DNA from: Chloroflexota bacterium
GTDB lineage: Bacteria > Chloroflexota > Anaerolineae > Anaerolineales > Villigracilaceae
NCBI GenBank assembly: GCA_021812905.1
Contig: JAKAMM010000100.1
Location: 1 to 6,603 of the forward strand
DNA: 6,603 nt
Direction: 5' to 3'
Part shown: in pieces, positions 1-5,577 of the stretch
Position numbering within the stretch: the stretch's first letter is position 1
Layout: each line of letters opens with the position of its first letter
Notes under the pieces: model-generated
The model's database searches: none
Seen by the model: the letters and a program-made list of their open reading frames with translations, nothing else
Told to the model about the DNA's origin: nothing
Made by a program: the position numbers and the translations under genes

Positions 1-1
1 C

Positions 2-2023
2 ACATCGCCTGAAAAACTCGGCTACGGCGTAGCGCGCAACTTGATCGCCAGCAAATATCAGGGCGCGATCCACTTCGTCAGCCAAAAGAGCGGCGAACTT
101 TTTGGACGCGCACTCTACACCGACCTCGCCCAGGTCCCAGACCCGGTTGACTTGGCGGTGCTGGTGGTTCCGTCCACGGCCATGGCCGAGGCGATTCAAT
201 CGTGCGCCAAACGCGGCATCCACGCGGCCATTCTCGTCTCAGCCGGGTTCCGCGAAGCGGGTCCCGAAGGCGCGGCGCTTGAAAAGAAATGTCTTGAAGT
301 CGCGCAGGCTAACCAGGTCCGCCTGCTTGGGCCGAACTGCATTGGCACCATTGACACGCATCTTCCGCTCGACACAACTTTCCTCCAGCCGCCCATGCCG
401 GCCGCGGGCGGCATCGCCTTCGCATCCCATTCGGGCGCGTTCTGCGCCGCTATCATTGATTGGTCGCGCCATCAGGGTTTCGGATTTTCGCAACTGGTCA
501 GCCTCGGCAATCAGGCCGACATCAACGAGACCGACGTGCTTCCGCTGCTCGCCGACGATGAGCACACGCGCGTCATCGTGCTGTACATGGAAGGTGTTTC
601 GGATGGTCCTCGCTTTGTGGATGTAGCCCGCGAGGTGACCCGGCGCAAGCCGGTCATTGCGCTCAAAGTTGGGCGCTTCGAATCCGGACAGAAAGCGGCT
701 GCCTCGCATACGGGAGCCTTGGCCGCATCTGACACCGCCTTCGACGCGGCCTTTGTCAAAGCCGGAATCTTTCGCGCCGACTCCGCCGAGCAGATGTTCG
801 ACTGGGCGCGTGTGCTGGAAGTTTGTCCGTTGCCTGGCAGGTTGAGTAGCCGCGAAGCGGCGTATCGAAACCCGCACAACGTTGCCGTGCTGACAAACGC
901 CGGCGGCCCCGGAGTCATTGCCGCCGACGCGCTGGAAATCAATGGCTTGCGGCTTGCAAAATTAGGCGACGCCACCGAAAAAACTTTGGCCGCGACTCTG
1001 CCTCCCGCGGCCGGGATTCATAATCCGGTTGACATGCTGGCATCTGCTTCGCCGCGGAATTACGCCGATTGCCTGAAACTTTTGCTGGGTGATTCCAACG
1101 TCGATTCGGTGATGATCATCCTGCCTCCCCCGCCGATGTTCACAACTGAATCAGTTGCCGACGCGATCATTCCAATTATTCAATCTTCTAAAAAACCAGT
1201 CGTGATTGCATTGTTTGGTTCAGAATTAACGGCAAGCGCATTTGAACGATTCAATCTTGCAAGAGTCGCAACTTATACATTCCCTGAACGTGCCGCGTCT
1301 GCGTTGGGAATTCTTGCTCGCCGTGCGGATTTTATTAAACACGAAGGTACACAGAGGGAAAGGCCATTCTCCATTAACCATCCTCCACAAAACCCAAGTG
1401 CCGACAAACTTATGTCTGCCTATGGTATCCCAGCCGCGCCGATCAAACTTGCGCGCAACGAAAACGAAGCCACGATGATCGCAACTGAACTTGGATTCCC
1501 CGTTGTGATGAAAATCGCATCGCCGGATATTTTGCACAAGTCAGATATCGGCGGCGTTTTATTGAACATCAAAACAGAAGTAGAAGTCCATCATGGCTAC
1601 ACGCTCCTTCTTGAACGCGCCAAGGCCGCAAAACCGAACGCCAAAATTGACGGCGTTCACATCCAGCGACAAATTCCGGATGGACAGGAAGTCATCGTTG
1701 GCGTGGTGCGCGATGCGACTTTTGGGCCGCTGGTCATGTTCGGTTCGGGCGGAGTCGAAGCGGAGGGACTCAAGGATGTGGCATTCGCCCTCGGGCCGTT
1801 GAGTCCGCTCGAGGCGCAGGAAATGATGCACAAGACCTGGGCGGGGAAAAAGCTCGACGGGTTCAGGAACATCCCGGCGGCGGATAAGTCCGCAGTGCAA
1901 GACATCTTAATTAAATTATCCTGGCTCGCGCATGAACATCCCGAAATATCTGAAATAGAAATCAACCCGCTGCGCGCTTTGACCAAAGGCGCGCTGGCAG
2001 TTGATGTTAGAATTAAATTATAG
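2..2023 (+). CDS. NDP-forming acyl-CoA synthetase (acetate--CoA ligase, ADP-forming type), 5'-truncated by window edge
   Basis: This cytoplasmic enzyme family interconverts acyl-CoA + ADP + Pi with free acid + CoA + ATP. The frame is open from base 2 (673 visible residues) and reads SPEKLGYGVARNL, typical of the start of the CoA-binding domain, so the real start lies upstream and the TTG at 41 is internal. Numbering from base 2, the CoA-binding domain covers about 1-115 (LGPNCIGT near 109). The succinyl-CoA-ligase-like domains cover about 130-440 and include SHSGAF and SHTGALA. His236 of SHTGALA (bases 707-709) matches the phosphohistidine of the family. An ATP-grasp_5 domain spans about 465-673, with VVMK (Lys504), HKSDIGGV (His512) and a closing EINPLRAL. 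Alpha and beta parts are fused in one chain, with no C-terminal acetyltransferase domain, so it is the plain fused form. The linker (bases 1337-1391) is repeat-derived. GC falls from about 60% (541-600) to about 40% (1141-1260). The acyl substrate cannot be told from sequence. Confidence 0.93.
   Translation, partial: TSPEKLGYGVARNLIASKYQGAIHFVSQKSGELFGRALYTDLAQVPDPVDLAVLVVPSTAMAEAIQSCAKRGIHAAILVSAGFREAGPEGAALEKKCLEVAQANQVRLLGPNCIGTIDTHLPLDTTFLQPPMPAAGGIAFASHSGAFCAAIIDWSRHQGFGFSQLVSLGNQADINETDVLPLLADDEHTRVIVLYMEGVSDGPRFVDVAREVTRRKPVIALKVGRFESGQKAAASHTGALAASDTAFDAAFVKAGIFRADSAEQMFDWARVLEVCPLPGRLSSREAAYRNPHNVAVLTNAGGPGVIAADALEINGLRLAKLGDATEKTLAATLPPAAGIHNPVDMLASASPRNYADCLKLLLGDSNVDSVMIILPPPPMFTTESVADAIIPIIQSSKKPVVIALFGSELTASAFERFNLARVATYTFPERAASALGILARRADFIKHEGTQRERPFSINHPPQNPSADKLMSAYGIPAAPIKLARNENEATMIATELGFPVVMKIASPDILHKSDIGGVLLNIKTEVEVHHGYTLLLERAKAAKPNAKIDGVHIQRQIPDGQEVIVGVVRDATFGPLVMFGSGGVEAEGLKDVAFALGPLSPLEAQEMMHKTWAGKKLDGFRNIPAADKSAVQDILIKLSWLAHEHPEISEIEINPLRALTKGALAVDVRIKL
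1364..1391. repeat. Period-7 tandem repeat (CCATNNN, four units) inside acyl-CoA synthetase gene
   Basis: Four consecutive 7-base units each begin with CCA, the first three with CCAT (CCATTCT, CCATTAA, CCATCCT, then CCACAAA). They encode a Pro/Asn/Gln-rich stretch in the linker just before the ATP-grasp domain. Directly upstream, 1337-1358 contains AACACGAAGGTACACAGAGG, which resembles the CGCGAAG/ACGAAGG repeats around the GxxExxY gene at 3901-4408. The tract is seen directly in the sequence; its origin as an inserted intergenic repeat is inferred. Confidence 0.7.
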
Positions 2024-2071
2024 ATGTCACCGCAAGCACTCTCGCAAAACAATCTGTGGTTAAATTAATCC

Positions 2072-2860
2072 ATGAGCTTATTCTCGCGACGCGATTTTCT
2101 AAAACTAAGCGGCCTTGCTCTCGCGGCCAGTGCCTTCTCGCGCTTCGATCTCCCAGCTATAGTAAGCAATGGGCTGGTTATTCTCTATCACGGAAGCCGC
2201 AATTTTCGCAAAGTCGCCATAGCCTTTGATGACTGTTGGCATCCAAAAGTTCTGGATCAATTAATGGGAATGGTGGCACCCTATCCAGGTTTTCACCTTA
2301 CATTCTTCGCGATTGGCGATGCCATTTTGATTGGCGAAACTTTGAGTCCCGGAATCTGGAAGCGGATTTATCAAAGCGGTCATGAGATTGGCTACCACAC
2401 TATGCACCATACCGATATGATGTCGTCCAATGATATGCTTGCAGACTTTGACCAATGGATAAATGTATTGCAGCAAGTTTTGGGGTTTCTGCCTGAAGTA
2501 CATTTTGCTAAAGCACCCGGTAACTACGTGAGCAAATCATTTGAGATTTTGTGCAGTGAACGTGGTTTAGTTGACACAAGATATTCTATCGGCTATGAGG
2601 CTGAAACCGTGGATGAAGGCTTGCTCTATGCTACTCGGACTCAAAACGGCGATATCGTCCAGATGCACACATACCAAGATCCGCCCCACGGAAGGTTTGA
2701 TGTGGAAATTACTGCAAAGGTTGTGCCTTATCTTGCAGGGCAAGGTTTCAGCCTCGTCACCATGTCGCAGTTATACGATGATGTTCTGCGCGACCAGATC
2801 AACTCAAATGGATGCGACAAAGGGACGGGTCAGTCGTTAACGCGCACTTGTATCGAATAA
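2072..2860 (+). CDS. Polysaccharide deacetylase (NodB/CE4-like) with Tat signal peptide
   Basis: A 262-residue putative metal-dependent deacetylase of N-acetylated glycans, probably acting outside the cytoplasmic membrane. The N-terminus carries a twin-arginine signal, SRRDFLKLSG at residues 5-14, followed by a short hydrophobic run; this supports the ATG at 2072. NodB landmarks follow. AFDDCW has Asp53 (candidate base) and Asp54 (metal ligand), and HTMHH at 109-113 supplies His109 and His113 (metal ligands). MHT at 198-200 fits the C-terminal catalytic His motif. Two departures from consensus are seen: Cys replaces Gly after the Asp pair, and the RxPY motif appears as KAPGN near 147-151. The gene starts 48 bp after the synthetase and ends at a strong terminator. 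There is no Shine-Dalgarno; TAAATT at 2061-2066 sits only a few bases upstream, so a leaderless transcript is possible. GC at 2461-2580 is 49/120 by hand count, lower than its neighbours. Substrate (peptidoglycan, other glycan) is unknown. Confidence 0.85.
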   Translation: MSLFSRRDFLKLSGLALAASAFSRFDLPAIVSNGLVILYHGSRNFRKVAIAFDDCWHPKVLDQLMGMVAPYPGFHLTFFAIGDAILIGETLSPGIWKRIYQSGHEIGYHTMHHTDMMSSNDMLADFDQWINVLQQVLGFLPEVHFAKAPGNYVSKSFEILCSERGLVDTRYSIGYEAETVDEGLLYATRTQNGDIVQMHTYQDPPHGRFDVEITAKVVPYLAGQGFSLVTMSQLYDDVLRDQINSNGCDKGTGQSLTRTCIE

Positions 2861-2865
2861 CGGTA

Positions 2866-2896
2866 GGGGCGGATCGCGCTCCGCCCCAACTTTTTT
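2866..2896 (+). terminator. Rho-independent terminator (REP-like GC hairpin plus T6)
   Basis: A perfect 8-bp stem, GGGGCGGA (2866-2873) with TCCGCCCC (2880-2887), has a 6-base loop. It is followed by AAC and six T (2891-2896). It lies six bases after the deacetylase stop and would end the plus-strand transcript. The T-run overlaps the stop codon of the opposing PLP-enzyme gene (2895-2897). Read on the minus strand the hairpin has no T-run after it, so it is at best a weak terminator there. The hairpin core looks like a dispersed REP-type repeat, which is inference. Confidence 0.85.
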
Positions 2897-3887
2897 AAAC
2901 CAAGTTTGCATATTTATCAGCAAACAACGCGGGCTGTCCGCCGGTATGCCAGAATAAAACCGTTTCATTCTTTTTGAAGAATCCCTTGCGGATCAAATCG
3001 ATCAGACCCGCCGCGGCACGACCCGTATAAACCGGGTCCAACAACAAACCTTCATTACGCGCGAACATGCGGACGGCTTCGCGTTCCGCTTCGGTCAGGA
3101 CACCGTAACCGGCGCGGCAGTAATCGGCATTTGCCAACACGTCAGCCAGAGTGAACTCAATCCGTGCCCCGAGCTTTTCGCTTGCATCCGAAGCCAACGC
3201 GGACACATGGGTTTTCAGCCAGTTTTCATCTTCATCAATGCTGATTCCCAACACCTTGCCTTTGAACCCAAACATACGCTGACCCAATACCAGCCCGGCA
3301 TGCGTCCCACCCGACGATGTGCCGAATACGATCCAATCAGGACAACCTTGCGAAGGTTTAGAATCTTCGCAAGGTAACTGGCGCATGAATTCTTCGACAG
3401 CAAAAACATAGCCCAACGCGCCGGTCGGACTCGATCCGCCGTACGGCACAAGATAAGGCTTGTTGCCATCGGCAACGGCTTTGTCAAAAGTCTCCTTCAA
3501 AATTCGGTCGCGGTCGGCGCGGTCAGCGACGGTGACGATCTGCGCGCCGAATAATCCATCCAGTAAAAAATTTGCGGAGGCCTGCTCAGGTTTCTGGCCC
3601 GTCAAAACCAAAATACATTTGAGCCCAAACTTCGCAGCCGCCGCCGCAGTCTGACGGCAATGATTCGATTGCATCGCGCCTGCGCTGATGAGCATGTCCG
3701 CGCCCTGGTCACGCGCTTCAGCGACAAGAAATTCCAGCTTGCGGGTTTTGTTGCCGCCGAAGGCTAGTCCGGTCTGGTCGTCGCGCTTGACCAATAAACG
3801 GGGTCCACCCAATGCCGCGGAAAGACGCGGCAATTCTTCGATTGGTGTCGGCAAATGAGCAAAGTTGAGTCGGGAGATTTGATGCAT
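2895..3887 (-). CDS. dcyD: D-cysteine desulfhydrase / ACC-deaminase family PLP enzyme
   Basis: A 330-residue cytoplasmic PLP enzyme. DcyD converts D-cysteine to pyruvate, H2S and ammonia. The start is the ATG at 3887-3885, preceded at 8 bases by AAGGA; it gives the family N-terminus with LPTPIEELPRLS. A frame extension to 4004 is open but overlaps the upstream gene's end and has no family sequence. PLP lysine is Lys47 in GGNKTRKLE. QSNH is at 73-76, the phosphate-binding glycine loop GTSSGGTHAG at 189-198, DPVYTGRA at 284-291, and HTGGQPALF near the C-terminus. True ACC deaminases have Glu and Leu (Pseudomonas Glu295, Leu322) where this protein has Thr288 and Thr315, which favours D-cysteine desulfhydrase. 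L-cysteate sulfo-lyase (CuyA) is a close alternative. Residues 171-181 are encoded by a palindrome (3345-3375) and look like an extra loop relative to E. coli DcyD. It is last in the minus-strand group, 52 bp after the broken GxxExxY gene. Confidence 0.9.
   Translation of the reverse strand: MHQISRLNFAHLPTPIEELPRLSAALGGPRLLVKRDDQTGLAFGGNKTRKLEFLVAEARDQGADMLISAGAMQSNHCRQTAAAAAKFGLKCILVLTGQKPEQASANFLLDGLFGAQIVTVADRADRDRILKETFDKAVADGNKPYLVPYGGSSPTGALGYVFAVEEFMRQLPCEDSKPSQGCPDWIVFGTSSGGTHAGLVLGQRMFGFKGKVLGISIDEDENWLKTHVSALASDASEKLGARIEFTLADVLANADYCRAGYGVLTEAEREAVRMFARNEGLLLDPVYTGRAAAGLIDLIRKGFFKKNETVLFWHTGGQPALFADKYANLV
3345..3375. repeat. Palindromic element inside the D-cysteine desulfhydrase gene
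   Basis: Perfect 11-base arms, ACCTTGCGAAG (3345-3355) and CTTCGCAAGGT (3365-3375), surround a 9-base spacer whose ends can pair further, leaving a 3-base loop. The element lies fully inside the reading frame and encodes LPCEDSKPSQG, placed between the helix after GALGYV and the strand leading to the PLP phosphate loop. By eye, E. coli DcyD is about seven residues shorter across this stretch. I infer an in-frame insertion of a dispersed palindromic repeat. Confidence 0.8.
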
Positions 3888-3899
3888 TGGATTTTCCTT
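3888..3899 (-). promoter_or_regulatory. dcyD: Shine-Dalgarno deciding the start of the PLP-enzyme gene
   Basis: Read on the minus strand, AAGGAAAATCCA directly precedes the ATG at 3887, giving AAGGA at good spacing. It selects this ATG over the longer open frame. It abuts the outer end of the left inverted repeat (3901-3930), so hairpin formation by that repeat could affect its accessibility; that part is inference. Confidence 0.65.
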
Positions 3900-3900
3900 T

Positions 3901-3930
3901 TTGAACCGCGAAGTAACGAAGAGCGCGAAG
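3901..3930 (+). repeat. Left arm of imperfect inverted repeat flanking the GxxExxY gene
   Basis: Read on the plus strand it begins TTGAACCGCGAAG and ends GCGCGAAG. It matches, base for base without gaps, the minus-strand reading of 4379-4408 at 24 of 30 positions (hand count). Both arms start TTRAACCGCGAA at their outer ends and contain several CGCGAAG/ACGAAG motifs. Confidence 0.75.
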
Positions 3931-3939
3931 GGAGATTGG

Positions 3940-4355
3940 TCATATTTTTCTTGTGGGATATGGTGTCGGGCCTGAAAGATTATAAACCACGCGGCGGATG
4001 CCATGCTTCATTAATTTCACATTCCAATTGAGCAGAAAACCCAAATGGCAATCTTTGAGTTTTAGATACGTGAACAGCTGCGCTTCATGGATGGGTAGCA
4101 AGCTTTCAACTGCCTTGTTCTCAACAATGACAAGATCATCGATAAGCATGTCAATTCGATAACCAGCGTCAATTGTCTGCCCATCATAGACAATGGGCAA
4201 TGCCACCTCAGTATAGACGCGCCGATTTCGCTTTTGTAATTCATGTTTCAAGCAATGCTGATATACCGACTCAAGCACCCCGGCCCCAAAGCTTGATAAA
4301 CTTTGATCGCGCAATCAACTATGTCGCTCCCAACCGCTTCGATATTTTGAGACAT
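3940..4355 (-). pseudogene. GxxExxY (PDDEXK_3-like) protein gene with a one-base frameshift
   Basis: The start is the ATG at 4355-4353, preceded by the very strong ribosome site AAGGAGG. The first frame reads MSQNIEAVGSDIVDCAI and KVYQALGPG, then hits a stop at 4250-4248 after 35 residues. The rest of the family protein (VLESVY, RIDMLI, VENKAVE, HEAQLFTYLK, GIRRVVYNL) continues in another frame to 3940. One extra G in the minus-strand run GGGG (plus-strand C run 4278-4281) would join LGPG to VLESVY and give an intact protein of 138 residues, the usual size for the family. Restored, it has the GxxExxY helix plus D...ExK residues (Asp of RID, Glu/Lys of ENK), as in PD-(D/E)xK nuclease folds. 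The family's role is not established. The break may be a true mutation, a sequencing error in a G-run, or a -1 slip site, since GGG can re-pair one base back. The gene sits between inverted repeats. Confidence 0.85.
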
Positions 4356-4378
4356 CCATCCTCCTTCGTTTCAAAAAA

Positions 4379-4408
4379 CTTCGCGCGCTTCGCGTTTTCG
4401 CGGTTTAA
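4379..4408 (-). repeat. Right arm of imperfect inverted repeat flanking the GxxExxY gene
   Basis: Read on the minus strand it begins TTAAACCGCGAA and ends GCGCGAAG, pairing with 3901-3930 at 24 of 30 positions. The TAA stop codon of FemAB-family protein 2 (4407-4405) lies within its outer end. Further CGAAG motifs run on into the ribosome site of the GxxExxY gene (ACGAAGGAGG, near 4361-4370). Confidence 0.75.
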
Positions 4409-5577
4409 TCTCTCACGGTTTGCTCGGTACGCGCCTTGCCGCGCGAACGCATCACATCCAGCACACGCGGCATAACTTCAACATACATTTTGTAGAAGAA
4501 AGAATTCGGCGCATAATCCCAGGCGCCCAGCGTGCGGAGGACCTGCCCGCCAAGTCCTTCCTTGAAACGATACACGCCCCACATCGAATCGCTTTCGCCG
4601 AAAATCTCCGGTGCGCCCCACAGATCGTATATTTTGCAGCCGTGATTTTTTGCGCGCTTCATCGCTTCCCATTGCAAAAGATAGGTCGGCATTTTTTCGC
4701 GATGAATATTTTTCGACATACCGTACACATAATATGCGCGGCCCGCAAAATAAAAAACGAAAATTGCGGCCACTGGCTCGCCGTCCACTTCGGCGATAAT
4801 TGGTTCACAGGTTGGAAGGTTTAAAGGTTTGAAGGTCGGAACCTGCGAACTTTCCAACTTTTCAACATTCGAACTCATAAACGTTTCCCAAACCATTTTG
4901 TAATAACCTTCGTCGCGTATCACGAATCCATCGCGCACCGAAGTTTCGGCATACATTTTATAAAGCATCCGCAGATCGGCCTGTGTACCGACGCGCACGG
5001 TCACACCTTTTTTCTCCGCCAGCCGGACGTTGTAGCGCGTCTTCTGTTTCATGCGTGCCAGCATTTCTTCCTCGGACGCAGACAGATCAACCAGGACCGT
5101 ATTTCGGAATTGAATCTGATCCGACGAAAATTTCCAGCCGCGCCACTTCAACTCGGACATCACAACCTGCCCGCCGTTATGGACGACATCTTCCTCGCTG
5201 GCCGGGACGCCCGTCCCCAGCACGACATCCGGGTCAAGTTTCAAAAAGATCGCGCCCTGTTTTTTAGCAAAGGCTTGCAAGTCATTCAAGACTCGATTTC
5301 GCAAAGACTCATCTTCCCAATTCATCAGCGGACCTTTGGGCGCGTACAAGACACTCGCATGGAACAAGCCGCGAAATGAGATCGTGCGCTTCAAGATCAT
5401 GGCGGCGGCGCCCACCGATTCCCGATTTCCGATTCCCGATTCCCAAACCAATGGCATTGGCGTCCAGCCATATTTTTCTTTGACCTGCACCCATTCCCAA
5501 GTTTGTAGAAAATGTGGATTGGGAAGTTGGGCGATAAGATGATTCCAATCAGCAGCTGTTCCGATAAAAGCTTGCAT
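4405..5577 (-). CDS. FemAB/FemX-family peptidoglycan bridge aminoacyltransferase, copy 2
   Basis: A 390-residue cytoplasmic protein of the FemABX family, which transfers amino acids from aminoacyl-tRNA to peptidoglycan precursor stem peptides using a GNAT-like fold. The ATG at 5577 overlaps the stop of the upstream paralogue (TAATG), implying translational coupling; an open extension to 5850 only shadows that gene. Visible landmarks are LQTWEW (24-29), LARMKQKTRYNVRLAEKKG (173-191), AEVDGEPVAAIFVF (262-275), YYVYG (282-286), MPTYLLQWEAM (296-306), YDLWG (317-321) and WGVYRFKEGLGG (333-344). No long coiled-coil arm is seen, so it resembles the short FemX form. It exceeds copy 1 by about 50 residues, partly because of repeat-encoded insertions at residues 45-54 and 235-256. 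The stop codon falls in an inverted repeat. Amino acid and acceptor specificity cannot be read from sequence. Confidence 0.9.
   Translation of the reverse strand: MQAFIGTAADWNHLIAQLPNPHFLQTWEWVQVKEKYGWTPMPLVWESGIGNRESVGAAAMILKRTISFRGLFHASVLYAPKGPLMNWEDESLRNRVLNDLQAFAKKQGAIFLKLDPDVVLGTGVPASEEDVVHNGGQVVMSELKWRGWKFSSDQIQFRNTVLVDLSASEEEMLARMKQKTRYNVRLAEKKGVTVRVGTQADLRMLYKMYAETSVRDGFVIRDEGYYKMVWETFMSSNVEKLESSQVPTFKPLNLPTCEPIIAEVDGEPVAAIFVFYFAGRAYYVYGMSKNIHREKMPTYLLQWEAMKRAKNHGCKIYDLWGAPEIFGESDSMWGVYRFKEGLGGQVLRTLGAWDYAPNSFFYKMYVEVMPRVLDVMRSRGKARTEQTVRD
4803..4874. repeat. Period-8 tandem repeat forming a long imperfect hairpin inside FemAB copy 2
   Basis: Bases 4810-4873 divide exactly into eight 8-base units ending in AA. 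The first four follow GGTNNNAA (for example GGTTGGAA, GGTTTAAA) and the last four start with C (for example CTTTCCAA, CTTTTCAA). The whole also folds: 4803-4836 pairs with 4841-4874 at 24 of 34 Watson-Crick positions plus four G-T pairs, around a 4-base loop (hand count). It encodes residues 235-256 in the loop before AEVDGEP. Copy 1 has about 18 fewer residues at this place. Confidence 0.85.
5417..5444. repeat. Period-7 tandem repeat (GATTCCC, four units) inside FemAB copy 2
   Basis: Four adjacent units of GATTCCC are present, the second being GATTTCC and the other three identical. On the coding (minus) strand they give GGGAATC units encoding WESGIGNRES, residues 45-54, in the loop after the conserved GW near the N-terminus. 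Copy 1 has about six fewer residues here. The near-perfect units suggest a recent expansion. Confidence 0.88.

Noticed and set aside
102..975. Open frames at 102-626 (+), 239-877 (-) and 511-975 (-)
   Set aside because: They are Arg- or Ser-rich shadows of the high-GC synthetase gene with no recognisable motifs.
41..2023. TTG at 41 as the true start of the synthetase
   Set aside because: The frame is open to the window edge and the residues before it belong to the conserved CoA-binding domain, so the gene continues upstream.
2024..2071. Promoter or terminator between synthetase and deacetylase
   Set aside because: No hairpin and no convincing -35 element; only TAAATT at 2061-2066 is suggestive, which is too weak to list as a feature.
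2861..2896. Bidirectional terminator
   Set aside because: The minus-strand reading of the hairpin is not followed by a T-run.
2895..4004. Start of the PLP enzyme at 4004
   Set aside because: The extra 39 residues overlap the end of the GxxExxY gene and the left inverted repeat; the ATG at 3887 has AAGGA and matches the family N-terminus.
3940..4314. Intact GxxExxY gene starting at TTG 4314
   Set aside because: This start has no ribosome site, lacks the family's N-terminal helix, and ignores the matching residues and strong AAGGAGG site found in the other frame just upstream.
4803..4874. CRISPR-like array
   Set aside because: Units are 8 bases with no spacers, and the tract is inside a coding frame.
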